Below, one piece after another: positions 16,932 to 24,990 of a stretch of DNA of 35,418 nucleotides. Where the stretch lies: NCBI RefSeq assembly GCF_020889705.1, contig NZ_JACMYP010000062.1:1-35418 (forward strand). The letters run 5' to 3'. The stretch comes from Bradyrhizobium altum (GTDB lineage: Bacteria; Pseudomonadota; Alphaproteobacteria; Rhizobiales; Xanthobacteraceae). A program made the translations under genes and the position numbers. Every line of letters starts with the position of its first letter. The stretch's first letter is position 1. The notes under the pieces are model-generated. The model saw only the letters and a program-made list of their open reading frames with translations. It was not told the origin of the DNA and searched no databases.

Positions 16932-17966
16932 TCAGGCGGCGAGCATGTCGCGCACCATCGGCACCACCTTGCGGCCATAAAGCTCGATGCTCTTCATCAG
17001 CTTCTCATGCGGCAGCGGGCCAGCCGAGTATTTCAGCTGGAAGCGCGCCGCGCCGAGCGCGTTCACCGTCGCCGCGATCTTGCGGGCAACGGTTTCCGGC
17101 GCGCCGACATAGAGCGAGCCGTGTTCGGCTTCGCGCACGAATTCGTCGCGGCCCATCGGCGGCCAGCCGCGCTCCTTGCCGATCCGGTCACGCATGACCT
17201 TGTAGTCGGGCCACAGTTCTTCCCGAGCTTGCGCGTCGGTCTCGGCAACGTAGCCTGGCGAATGTACGCCAATCGGCTTCGGCGTCCGGCCGAACTGCTG
17301 GTAGGCGCGCTGGTGCAGGTCGACATAGGGCGCAAAGCGCTTGGGATCGCCGCCGATGATGGCGAGCATCAGCGGCAGGTCATGATGCGCCGCGCGCACC
17401 ACCGATTCGGGGCTGCCGCCGACGCCGATCCAGGTCTTCAGCCGGCCGTGCTCGACCGGCGGATAGACCGACTGGCCACTGAGCGGCGGCCGCAGCTTGC
17501 CCTGCCAGGTCACCGGCTCCTGCTTCAAGAGCTCGGTGAAGAGATCCAGCTTCTCCTCGAACAGCTCGTTGTATTGCCTGAGGTCAAAGCCGAACAGCGG
17601 GAACGACTCGGTGAACGAGCCGCGGCCGAGGATCACCTCGGCGCGGCCGTTCGAGACCGCGTCGACGGTCGCGAAGCGCTGGAAGACGCGGATCGGATCG
17701 TCCGAGCTCAGCACGGTCACCGCCGAGCCGAGGCGGATGGTGTTGGTGCGCGCAGCGATGGCCGCCAGCACGGTCTCGGGGGAGGAGATCGCAAAGTCGG
17801 CCCGATGGTGCTCGCCGAGCCCGATGAAATCGATCCCGAGCTGATCGGCCAGCACCGCCTCGTCGACGACGTTGCGGATCACCTGGGCGTGGGGCAGCGG
17901 CGCGCCGGCGGCGTCCTTGGTGACGTCGCCGAATGTGTCGAGCCCGAATTCGAGAGAGGTCGTCAT
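16932..17966 (-). CDS. LLM class flavin-dependent oxidoreductase
   Basis: This 344-residue protein is a luciferase-like (alpha/beta)8-barrel monooxygenase using reduced FMN or F420. Diagnostic segments are LEFGLDTFG at the start, FIGLGEHHRADFAISSPETVLAAIAARTNTIRLGSAVTVLSSDDPIRVFQ in two blocks, GRAEVILGRGSFTESFPLFGFD, and ETVARKIAATVNALGAARFQLKYSAGPLPHEKLMKSIEL near the end. I start at the ATG at 17966; the frame stays open far upstream but that sequence is the antisense of the next gene and not LLM-like. It follows the GST on the same strand after 224 bp in which I recognised nothing. Substrate unknown; the company of GST, SDR and enoyl-CoA hydratase suggests oxidation of an organic or xenobiotic compound. 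Confidence 0.88.
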   Translation of the reverse strand: MTTSLEFGLDTFGDVTKDAAGAPLPHAQVIRNVVDEAVLADQLGIDFIGLGEHHRADFAISSPETVLAAIAARTNTIRLGSAVTVLSSDDPIRVFQRFATVDAVSNGRAEVILGRGSFTESFPLFGFDLRQYNELFEEKLDLFTELLKQEPVTWQGKLRPPLSGQSVYPPVEHGRLKTWIGVGGSPESVVRAAHHDLPLMLAIIGGDPKRFAPYVDLHQRAYQQFGRTPKPIGVHSPGYVAETDAQAREELWPDYKVMRDRIGKERGWPPMGRDEFVREAEHGSLYVGAPETVARKIAATVNALGAARFQLKYSAGPLPHEKLMKSIELYGRKVVPMVRDMLAA

Positions 17967-18190
17967 CACATAGTCCAGTTGTCGGCGTGGCGGAGCATCC
18001 GCCACGGGCCACCCATCGCACGCAGGCCGAAAGGTCGTATTGCTGCGGAGATGTCCGCAAGCCTGCGCTGTGGAGCCTTCGGTTGGAGATCCAGTGGAGG
18101 TATTGCCTGTTCGCCGGCCGGCAAGGTCACGCTGCGAAACGCAGCGTTTCCAGGTCGCTTGTATCCGGCCTGCGGTCGAGGCTGGGGCGA

Positions 18191-19114
18191 TCAGCCCGGA
18201 ATGACCAGGAAGCCGGCCCGCGGGAAATGCACCACGACCTCGCCTGCGCGTTCGTCGGAGCGGCGGATCGCGATGTGCTGCGCCGACAGCGAGACGATCT
18301 CGCCGCGGACCGGGATCTTGCCGTAGTCGTCCGGCATCACGCTGACGATGTCGCCGGGCTTGCGGCCGTTCGGATCCGCAGGGTCGCCGAAAACGGGCGA
18401 TTCCGGCTGCGCCTTCGCCGCGATCTCGAGCGCGTCGGCTGACGACATCTCCGTGCGCGCGCCGTGGCCGATGGCGCGGATGCGCTGCTCCCAGGCCGCA
18501 ACGCGCGGCACGTGCTTCATGATCTCGTCGATCGTGGCGACGCTCTGTCGCGCATACCACACGTTCATGTAGGCGCTGACGTCGGCGAGGCTGAACTCGC
18601 CGAACAGCCAGGATCGGCCGTCGCCGAGTTGCGCCTCGATCCAGTCGACATTGGCGCGGAACTGGTCGCGCATCTGCGGCAGCGCCGCGGCCATGGCGGC
18701 GACATCGAACTTGGCGCCGCGCAGCTTCTCGCGATCCTCGATGAAATCCTGCGGGACCTTGTCGCCGATGAAGCCGAACGCGAGGGTGACCGTGTTCTGG
18801 AAGAACGGCCGGTCGGTCCACATGCCGAGCGCCCAGGGCATCCCGGCATGGCCTGCGGGAAACAGCGTCGGCGTCGGATAGCGCCGCTCCAGCTCGCGGA
18901 TGATGATCTGGGTGTCGCAATAGATGTCCGCGCCGATCTGCATCGTCGGCGTACGGCGATAGCCGCCGGTCATCGGCATCAGGTCCGGCCGCGGCATGAT
19001 CCGGGAAATCCGTACCGAGTTCCAGGCGAGCTTCTTGAATCCGAAGATGATGCGGATTTTCTCGGAGAACGGCGATTGATCGAAATGATGCAGGATCGGC
19101 GTGGGCTGCGACAT
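18191..19114 (-). CDS. Glutathione S-transferase family protein with C-terminal extension
   Basis: This 307-residue protein begins PILHHFDQSPFSEKIRI, a thioredoxin-fold start with the usual catalytic Ser/Cys position in SPFSEK. The cis-Pro loop is RRTPTMQIG and the glutathione gamma-Glu contact is in YCDTQIIIREL. The helical C-terminal domain contains WLFGEFSLADVSAYMNVWY. GSTs usually end near 210-230 residues; here about 75 more follow (from PVFGDPADPNGRKPGDIVSV), beta-rich and ending VVVHFPRAGFLVIPG, possibly an added small barrel. Start ATG at 19114 has RBS GGAGAAGG; the longer frame upstream is not GST-like. It probably conjugates or reduces an electrophilic substrate with glutathione. 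Confidence 0.85.
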   Translation of the reverse strand: MSQPTPILHHFDQSPFSEKIRIIFGFKKLAWNSVRISRIMPRPDLMPMTGGYRRTPTMQIGADIYCDTQIIIRELERRYPTPTLFPAGHAGMPWALGMWTDRPFFQNTVTLAFGFIGDKVPQDFIEDREKLRGAKFDVAAMAAALPQMRDQFRANVDWIEAQLGDGRSWLFGEFSLADVSAYMNVWYARQSVATIDEIMKHVPRVAAWEQRIRAIGHGARTEMSSADALEIAAKAQPESPVFGDPADPNGRKPGDIVSVMPDDYGKIPVRGEIVSLSAQHIAIRRSDERAGEVVVHFPRAGFLVIPG

Positions 19115-19226
19115 GGCCTTCTCCCGGAATAGGGCTGCGATCTCCTCGGACCTTGTCGCACAGCCTGACAAGATTTCGGCGGATCGCAACCCATTTCCTC
19201 TGGAGAACGACGACGGCGCCGTGCCG

Positions 19227-19985
19227 TCAGAACGACTCCGCCCATGGCCGCAGGTCGAGCTCCAGCGTCCATGCACTGCGATGCTGGTGATGCAGCACCC
19301 AATAGGCGTCCGCGATGGCTGCGATGTTGAGCAGCCCGTCCGGCCCGCGGTCGTCCTTCAATTGCGGACGCATGCTCAGCAGGCGATCGCCCTCGATGCC
19401 GCCGTCGACCACGACATGGCCGACATGAATGCCCTGCGGCCCGAATTCCCGCGCCACGCTCTGCGCCAGCGCGCGCAGCGCGGCCTTCGCGGAGGCGAAT
19501 GGCGAATAGTTGGCCTTGCCGCGCAACGAGCCGCTGGCGCCGGTGAACACCAGCGTGCCGCCGCCGCGCGCAAGCAGGGCAGGGATCGCAGCCTGCGCGA
19601 GCTGGAATCCGCCGAGCGCGTGTTCGCGCCAGTGCTCCTCGAAGCGCTGCTCGGTGACCTTGAGGAACGGCGCCGGCCGGTTGGAGCCTGCATTGTGCAC
19701 GGCCATCGCCAACGGGCCGAGCTTCCCGGCAGCCTCGACGAAGCGGGCGACATCCGCGGCACTTGAGGCATCGCCGACGACATGGGTGACCCTGGCGCCG
19801 GTAGCTGCGAGTTCGGCCGCGGTCGCGGCGAGCTTCTCGGCGTTGCGTCCGGCGATCGCGACGGGATAGCCGCCGGCCGCAAAGCGGCGCGCGATCGCGG
19901 CGCCGAGGCCGTTGGATGCGCCGACGCCGGCAATCAGCACGCTTCCCTGCACAGCGGTCGGCTCGAGGGCGGATCGGTCGTTCAT
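19227..19985 (-). CDS. SDR family oxidoreductase lacking the catalytic tyrosine
   Basis: This 252-residue Rossmann-fold protein has the SDR nucleotide motif GASNGLG (residues 22-28), the NAG motif (HNAGS, about 98-101) and the Ser strand FTGASGSLRG (about 148-156). At the active site the usual YxxxK reads F163-ASA-K167, so the catalytic Tyr is replaced by Phe; Tyr160 is nearby but out of register. The family with FAxAKxALRxLAQSxAREFGPxGIHVxHVVxDGxI is familiar from rhizobia as a divergent SDR group, so the change is probably family-wide rather than a mutation. It may bind NAD(P) and reduce by another mechanism, or be non-catalytic. It lies between TetR and GST genes on the same strand, probably in the same TetR-controlled group. 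Confidence 0.85.
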   Translation of the reverse strand: MNDRSALEPTAVQGSVLIAGVGASNGLGAAIARRFAAGGYPVAIAGRNAEKLAATAAELAATGARVTHVVGDASSAADVARFVEAAGKLGPLAMAVHNAGSNRPAPFLKVTEQRFEEHWREHALGGFQLAQAAIPALLARGGGTLVFTGASGSLRGKANYSPFASAKAALRALAQSVAREFGPQGIHVGHVVVDGGIEGDRLLSMRPQLKDDRGPDGLLNIAAIADAYWVLHHQHRSAWTLELDLRPWAESF

Positions 19986-20022
19986 GGTTCACTCCATCAA
20001 GGTGCCCGCGGCGCGGGCGAAA

Positions 20023-20592
20023 TCATTGGTCGGACGCCATCGCGACGATGGCATCGCGCACCGTGCGCAGAATGGCATCGGATCGCTTCGGATCGGTGAT
20101 GACGCGCGAGATCGCGAGTGCGCCGACCATCGCGCTGACGGCGACGATCGCACGGGTATCGTCATCGTCGCGCAACGTCTCGGCGACCTTGGCGATGAAG
20201 GATTCAATGTGCGGTTCCATCACCGCGCGGCATTGTTCGTCGGCGCGGCCGACGTCCGAGATCAGCGCACCGATGGCGCAGCCCGACTTCGGCGAGTCGC
20301 GATGGCTGCGGCTGAGATAGCTTCGCACCAGGGTGTTGACGCTGACCGGCTTGTCGGGATCGCGCGAAGCGCGCGCCGACGCCTCACCCAAGGTCAGCGC
20401 CTGTTCCAGCGCGGCGGCGATCAGGTCGGAACGCGAGGCGAAGTGGCCATAGAAGCCGCCATGGGTCAGCTTCACCTGCTGCATCAGACTTCCGATGCTG
20501 AGCGCGTCGAGCCCCTTGTCGCGGATCTGCGTCGCAGCCTCGTTCAGGATGCGCTCACGGCTCCTGGCCTTGTCGGCCTGGGAATGGCCCAT
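20023..20592 (-). CDS. TetR/AcrR family transcriptional regulator
   Basis: This 189-residue protein has an N-terminal TetR helix-turn-helix at about residues 10-55 (RERILNEAATQIRDKGLDALSI..LMQQVKLTHGGFYGHFASRSDLI, with the GGFYxHFxSKxxL signature). The C-terminal helical ligand domain contains GCAIGALISDVGRAD, similar to the TetR_C subgroup near YxaF/LmrA. It is transcribed divergently from the enoyl-CoA hydratase at 20696; a perfect dyad in between overlaps its own -35 box, so it probably represses itself and the hydratase, and perhaps the SDR-GST-LLM genes behind it. The inducer is unknown, perhaps an acyl-CoA or xenobiotic. Confidence 0.9.
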   Translation of the reverse strand: MGHSQADKARSRERILNEAATQIRDKGLDALSIGSLMQQVKLTHGGFYGHFASRSDLIAAALEQALTLGEASARASRDPDKPVSVNTLVRSYLSRSHRDSPKSGCAIGALISDVGRADEQCRAVMEPHIESFIAKVAETLRDDDDTRAIVAVSAMVGALAISRVITDPKRSDAILRTVRDAIVAMASDQ

Positions 20593-20624
20593 TTCGCAGT
20601 GCCCCTGTTTGACTCTCTTCCTGG

Positions 20625-20653
20625 ATTATGACCATCATGCATCTGGATGACAA
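20625..20653 (-). promoter_or_regulatory. Predicted sigma-70 promoter of the TetR gene
   Basis: On the minus strand TTGTCA (20653-20648) and CATAAT (20630-20625) are separated by 17 bp, close to the TTGACA/TATAAT consensus. The start codon is about 33 bp downstream of the -10. The -35 lies within the dyad operator, which fits autorepression. Confidence 0.6.
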
Positions 20654-20665
20654 CTATCATCCAGA
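20642..20665. promoter_or_regulatory. Perfect dyad, candidate TetR operator
   Basis: TCTGGATGA (20642-20650) and its exact complement TCATCCAGA (20657-20665) are separated by 6 bp. It lies in the divergent promoter region between the TetR gene and the enoyl-CoA hydratase and overlaps the regulator's -35 box. The half-site core also appears degenerately at 20621-20637. Size and position fit a TetR-dimer operator. Confidence 0.65.
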
Positions 20666-20695
20666 AAATTTCAGTCACAAAGCAGGGAGGAACAG

Positions 20696-21484
20696 ATGTC
20701 CGGCAGCGCGAGCGAAGGGCGGGTCCGCCACGAGCGGCATGATCACATCCTGAAGATCATCATCGACAATCCGGCGAAGAAGAACGCCTTCAGCCCGGAG
20801 ATGATGGCTGAGCTGTCCGACGCGCTGACGCTGCTCGACAATGATGACGGCCTCTGGGTCGGTGTGCTGTGTGCCGCCGGCGGCAGCTTCACCGCGGGTC
20901 TCGACATGCCGAAATTCTTCGGTCCGACGGCGAGCCGCAAGCCGCTGCCGGAGGGCAACGTCGATCCCTTTGGATTGTCGAAGCGGTGCCGGAAGCCGAT
21001 CATCACGGCGGTGCAGGGCATCGTGTTCACCGTCGGCATCGAGATGATGCTGGCCGGCGATATCGTCATTGCCGCCGACGACAGCCGGTTCTGTCAGATG
21101 GAAGCCAAGCGCGGCATCGCGCCGCTGGCCGGCGCGCATTTCCGCTACATCAGCCGCGCCGGGTGGGGTGATGCGATGTATCACCTCTTGCTGTGCGACG
21201 AGTTCAGTGCCGCAGAAGCGCATCGGATCGGCCTCGTGCAGGAAGTCGTGCCGGCCGGTCAGCAGATCGAGCGCGCGATGGCGCTTGCAGAGATCATCGC
21301 GCGCAACGCGCCGCTTGGAATCCAGGTGACGAAAGAGGCGGGCCGCAAGTTCATCGAAGCCGGCGAGCAGGCGGCAATTGCGATCATCCCGCAGATCCGC
21401 GAACGCGTGCTCAACACATCAGATGCGGCCGAGGGCATCAAGTCGTTCGTCGAGCGCCGCGCCGCGATGTTCCAGGGACGCTAG
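20696..21484 (+). CDS. Enoyl-CoA hydratase/isomerase (crotonase) family protein
   Basis: This 262-residue crotonase has the substrate-binding IIIDNPAKKNAFSPEMMAEL start, the oxyanion-hole segment SFTAGLDMPKFF, and KPIITAVQGIVFTVGIEMMLAGDIVIAADDSRF. Both acidic positions used by hydratases seem present: Glu in VGIE (E144-type) and Glu in CQMEAKRG (E164-type), though the normal PEIxLG is changed to MEAKRG. RBS GGGAGG precedes the ATG. It adds water to, or isomerises, an enoyl-CoA in a beta-oxidation-like pathway. Divergent from the TetR gene, it probably is the regulator's main target. Specific substrate unknown. Confidence 0.88.
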   Translation: MSGSASEGRVRHERHDHILKIIIDNPAKKNAFSPEMMAELSDALTLLDNDDGLWVGVLCAAGGSFTAGLDMPKFFGPTASRKPLPEGNVDPFGLSKRCRKPIITAVQGIVFTVGIEMMLAGDIVIAADDSRFCQMEAKRGIAPLAGAHFRYISRAGWGDAMYHLLLCDEFSAAEAHRIGLVQEVVPAGQQIERAMALAEIIARNAPLGIQVTKEAGRKFIEAGEQAAIAIIPQIRERVLNTSDAAEGIKSFVERRAAMFQGR

Positions 21485-21693
21485 TCCCCGGGGCGCAAGT
21501 CTCAGCGGCGCTCGCTGCGTTCACGATACGTGCTCGAATTGCGGTTGTGACAATGTTGTCGCAGCCGCATCACTTTCGATCACAACGATCGTACGACGAC
21601 TCTTGTCGAGATTCGTCGAATCAGGGAGATTCGAATCCATTCATTAAATGCTATTTCGTCCTGCTTTCACTCAAGCGTCCGGTATGGATTCCC

Positions 21694-22545
21694 ATGACAA
21701 ACGCACGAGTAATTGTAATCGGAAATAACAAGGGCGGCTCGGGCAAGTCGACAATTGCCATGCACGTCGCCATCGCGCTGATCAAGGCGGGTCAGCGTGT
21801 CGCCACCATCGATCTCGACAATAAGCAGAAATCGCTGACGCACTACGTCCATAACCGGCGGGATTGGGCGCGGGAAACCTCGCTGGATCTCGGTATCCCC
21901 GCGCATATGTGCTTTGAGACGGTCAGCGGCAGAAGCAGTGAGGTCGAGACGCTCGGCCGCAGCGCGCTTGCCGAGATCGTCGAGCGGCTCAGCCGGTCGC
22001 ACGATTTCGTCGTCATCGACTGTCCCGGTCACGACACCTATCTGACGACGTTCACGCATTCGCTGGCGAACACGCTGATTACGCCGCTGAACGACAGCTT
22101 CCTCGACTTCGACGTGCTCGGCACCGTCGATCCTAACGACTTCAAGGTGACCGGCATCAGCCACTATTCGAAGATGGTGGAGGAAGCGCGGCGCGAGCGC
22201 CGCGCGCAGGATCAGCCGGCATTCGAGTGGGTGGTGCTGCGCAACCGCCTCTCGACGATCGGTTCACGCAACAAGCGGCTGGTCGGCGAAGCCCTCAACG
22301 AACTATCGAAGACGCTGAATTTCCGCCTGGTCGACGGTCTGGCCGAGCGCGTGATCTTCCGCGAGTTCTATCCGCGCGGATTGACGGCGGTCGACGATGT
22401 CAATCAGCTCGCGCTCGGTGGCCGGCCGACCATGTCGCATGTCACCGCATGGCTCGAGATGGAGCGGCTGATGACCGCCATCATGCTGGGTCACCTGGTG
22501 GCGCGCCCGGCGGAATCTTCCGACGTCAGCCGCGACGCGGCGTAG
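21694..22545 (+). CDS. mipZ: Division-plane positioning ATPase MipZ
   Basis: This 283-residue ParA-like P-loop ATPase has the deviant Walker A motif KGGSGKS (residues 13-19), the switch I region IDLDNKQKSLTHYVHNRRDW, and Walker B-like FVVIDCPGHD. MipZ-specific stretches are NTLITPLNDSFLDFDVLG, WVVLRNRLSTIGSRNKRLV, and FREFYPRGLTAVDD. In Caulobacter MipZ binds the ParB-origin complex and forms a polar gradient that inhibits FtsZ, confining division to midcell. It is encoded apart from parAB, as here. I start at the ATG at 21694, which gives the family N-terminus MTNARVIVIGNNKGG; the longer open frame upstream overlaps the hydratase. The RBS is weak. The 209-bp gap before it is relatively AT-rich and probably carries its promoter. 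Confidence 0.92.
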   Translation: MTNARVIVIGNNKGGSGKSTIAMHVAIALIKAGQRVATIDLDNKQKSLTHYVHNRRDWARETSLDLGIPAHMCFETVSGRSSEVETLGRSALAEIVERLSRSHDFVVIDCPGHDTYLTTFTHSLANTLITPLNDSFLDFDVLGTVDPNDFKVTGISHYSKMVEEARRERRAQDQPAFEWVVLRNRLSTIGSRNKRLVGEALNELSKTLNFRLVDGLAERVIFREFYPRGLTAVDDVNQLALGGRPTMSHVTAWLEMERLMTAIMLGHLVARPAESSDVSRDAA

Positions 22546-22559
22546 GCGAGGTTGGATCG

Positions 22560-24065
22560 CTACCGGCAGTTGGTGTTGCCCGCATTGGCAACGGTCAGGA
22601 ACGTGATCGTTGCGGGAGCGAAGTCGATCGCTCCCGCCGGGGCGGGCTCGCCATTCAGGGCGGGCATCTGGTCGGAAGCCCCAAGCACAAGCGCGCGGCC
22701 ATTGAGCTGAACATTGCCGTCGACAGGTTTTTCGCTCGCCAATGTGTAGCGTTGCGAGGCGGCCGACAGCGTCAGCTTGCGCCGCATCCGCCGATCATTG
22801 TTGATGACGAGCAGGGCTATTCCATCAGGCAGATCGCGCGCGCAATGCGCATAGACGTGGAGACCGGGTTGCTCGCCGACGCCGGCATCGAGCACGGTGG
22901 TTCCCATCAGCCGTCGCCATAGCAGCGCGGCCCAGTAGTTCGGCCGCGGCAGATGGGTTTGTTCGTCGAGCAGCCCGTAGTCGCTCGCCGCAAGCGTGTT
23001 GTGCATCACTACCTGAACGCCCGCCTTGGCGAGCCGCCCGAGCTGATCGAGATAGCGGAACGTATCGGTGAAGGTCGCGGCCCAGCGATTGCCGCCGCAC
23101 GCGGTCTCTGCGGTCTCGGTCAGCCAGACCGGCCTGCCCGGTGCAAGCCGGTCGCGCAGCGTCCGGTAGAAGGCGAATGTCTTGCCGGTTCGTGCCAGCC
23201 ATCGGTCTGACAAGGCCAGCTGTGCCGTGCGATCGCCGGAGCATCGCGCCGAGAGCGCGCCATAATGATGGTAGGAGACCACGTCGATGCCTTGTGCCGA
23301 AACCGCGAAGCGCGCTTGAGCATTCGCGCCGGTGCCGATCGTGCCTGGGCCGAGGATCGTCACGTCGGGTGCGGCGTCCTTCATGAATGCGCGGAACGTT
23401 GCAAAATCGCGGCCGTAAGCTGCGGCATCGTAATGCTCCGGGGCGCCGCCGATGGCCGGCAGGTCGGGCTCGTTCATGAATTCGGCCGCGGCGATCCGGC
23501 CGCCGGTCGATTTTGCGAAAGCGAGAAGCTGCCGGGTCTGTTCTGAGGTCCATCGGCCGTCAGCGCCACGCGTGCCGGCGCTGATTGCAAAGGACGTGAC
23601 AATGGGAGCGTCGACGGCGTGCGAGAAGTCGATCACGCTCCGCCACTGCTGTCGCGTCAGGACGCCGTTGAAGCCGGCCGGCGGCGCGGCAGGTGGGGCG
23701 TCGGAATCCGCAAAGAACGTGCTATTGGCCCAGGTTCCGCTCACGCGAAGGTAAGCCGGAGCGAGCGCTGCTGCGAGCTTGCGTAGCCTGCCGTCCTGCA
23801 GATCGATCGGCGTGCGCGCCGCGAACCGTTCCGGCTTCGCACCCGGCCGTGCGGCGGCATAGGGCTTCCAGAATCGTCCGCCGGTCACCTCGACCATCTC
23901 GATGTTGTAGGACAGGAAGCGTGGGTCGATGGTCGCTACACGCGGCATGGCGGCGACGTCAAGCGTCAGCTCCGCCGCGGCCGCCTTCGCCTGGGCAAAG
24001 GCCGCAATGGCCAGCACAACGACGCATGCGAGGCGTCGAGGAGGAAGGACCCGATGGTCGCGCAT
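22560..24065 (-). CDS. Glycoside hydrolase, GH79 (heparanase-like)
   Basis: This 501-residue secreted protein has an N-terminal signal peptide (basic RRLACVVV, hydrophobic stretch, AAAAE near residue 32). The catalytic barrel resembles heparanase/GH79: an early strand YLRVSGTWANSTFF, acid/base Glu in AEFMNEPDLP (about residue 198, compare GNEPNS in heparanase) and nucleophile Glu in VWLTETAETACGG (about 317, compare WLGETSSAYGGG). The segments VVSYHHYG, VVMHNTLAASDYGLLD and PNYWAALLWRRLMGTTVLD also fit, followed by a C-terminal beta domain (LLVINN...RRKLTL). GH79 enzymes cleave glucuronides or glucuronyl links in polysaccharides. It starts 61 bp after the TIM-barrel gene and is probably the last gene of the same operon. 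Exact substrate is unknown. Confidence 0.72.
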   Translation of the reverse strand: MRDHRVLPPRRLACVVVLAIAAFAQAKAAAAELTLDVAAMPRVATIDPRFLSYNIEMVEVTGGRFWKPYAAARPGAKPERFAARTPIDLQDGRLRKLAAALAPAYLRVSGTWANSTFFADSDAPPAAPPAGFNGVLTRQQWRSVIDFSHAVDAPIVTSFAISAGTRGADGRWTSEQTRQLLAFAKSTGGRIAAAEFMNEPDLPAIGGAPEHYDAAAYGRDFATFRAFMKDAAPDVTILGPGTIGTGANAQARFAVSAQGIDVVSYHHYGALSARCSGDRTAQLALSDRWLARTGKTFAFYRTLRDRLAPGRPVWLTETAETACGGNRWAATFTDTFRYLDQLGRLAKAGVQVVMHNTLAASDYGLLDEQTHLPRPNYWAALLWRRLMGTTVLDAGVGEQPGLHVYAHCARDLPDGIALLVINNDRRMRRKLTLSAASQRYTLASEKPVDGNVQLNGRALVLGASDQMPALNGEPAPAGAIDFAPATITFLTVANAGNTNCR

Positions 24066-24126
24066 AAGGGCTTCGCGGCGTTCTCAATGGCGCTTCGCCG
24101 CAGCATGCCGCTGCAGCTTCTCAGGA

Positions 24127-24987
24127 TCAACTCGATGGCGGGCCGTGCGGCTCGTTCGCGATGCGATCCCATAGCGCGCGGATCATGTCCTTCATGACCA
24201 GCGCGTCCTGCCAGCGGTCGGACAATTCCCTGCCGTCGGGCCCGGTGATCGCATAGGGCGGGGGACCGAGCTCGCACAGGAAGGTCAGGGTCGCATCGGG
24301 CCCGGCGCGCTTGCGCCAGGAGCGGATGCCGTAGTCCCACCAGCCCATGAATAGCGACACCCAGCCCTGGTGCTGCGGAAAGCCGAGCGAGATCTGCACC
24401 TGCTCGCGGCTCGCGATGCGGCCGTGGATGCCCCAGGCATTGTCGAGGATGCGATGGATCATCGCATGATTGACGTCGTCGACCGGCCACGCGAATTCAC
24501 GTCCGACCAGATAATGCGAGAGATCGGCGGTCAGCCGCAGATCGGGAAAGCAGTCGAGCAGATCGAGCATGAAGAACAGGTCGGTCGTCATGCGATCGCG
24601 ATGGGTCTCGACATGCACGGCGACGCCGGCCTCCGCGGCAAGCCGCCGCCAGCCTTCGAGCAGGGGAATGCAATCTGCGATCCGGCGCGGCCGAATGTCC
24701 GGCTGCAGGTTGACATGATCGGCGCCGAGCTGTGCCACCAGCTCGAGCACCGGTTTCAGATCATCGACACTCTTCGGATAGCATTGCGCCTGCCAGATCA
24801 TGCCATGCGCGCGAAGGAAGCTCGTTACTTCGCGCGCGAAGGCAGGATCGACGAAGCGCACGCCGGCGCCGTCAAACCCGGCATCGCGGATCATCGCGAG
24901 CTGGGTTTGCAGCGGCCATTCGTCCTCATCCGCCAGCCGTCGCTCCATCGCCCAGAGCGACTGCAGGACGTGCAGCTGCTGCGCCAC
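24127..24987 (-). CDS. Sugar phosphate isomerase/epimerase (xylose-isomerase-like TIM barrel)
   Basis: This 286-residue protein matches the AP-endonuclease-2/xylose-isomerase-like TIM barrel: GFDGAGVRFVD, HGMIWQAQCYP, LGADHVNLQPD, then candidate metal ligands Glu in VAVHVETHRDR (about residue 127), Asp in LRLTADLSHY, His in NAWGIHGRI and Glu in FLCELGPPPY. Such proteins isomerise, epimerise or dehydrate keto-sugars and polyols. The GTG start at 24987 lies 3 bp after the stop of the MFS gene, indicating translational coupling in one operon. The Trp-rich segment HQGWVSLFMGWWDYGIRSW before the last ligand is distinctive. Substrate unknown. Confidence 0.8.
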   Translation of the reverse strand: MAQQLHVLQSLWAMERRLADEDEWPLQTQLAMIRDAGFDGAGVRFVDPAFAREVTSFLRAHGMIWQAQCYPKSVDDLKPVLELVAQLGADHVNLQPDIRPRRIADCIPLLEGWRRLAAEAGVAVHVETHRDRMTTDLFFMLDLLDCFPDLRLTADLSHYLVGREFAWPVDDVNHAMIHRILDNAWGIHGRIASREQVQISLGFPQHQGWVSLFMGWWDYGIRSWRKRAGPDATLTFLCELGPPPYAITGPDGRELSDRWQDALVMKDMIRALWDRIANEPHGPPSS

Positions 24988-24990
24988 CGA

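Noticed and set aside
16932..18920. A single 662-residue frame that would fuse GST antisense sequence to the LLM protein
   Set aside because: Only the last 344 residues look like a protein family; the rest is an out-of-frame reading of the GST gene.
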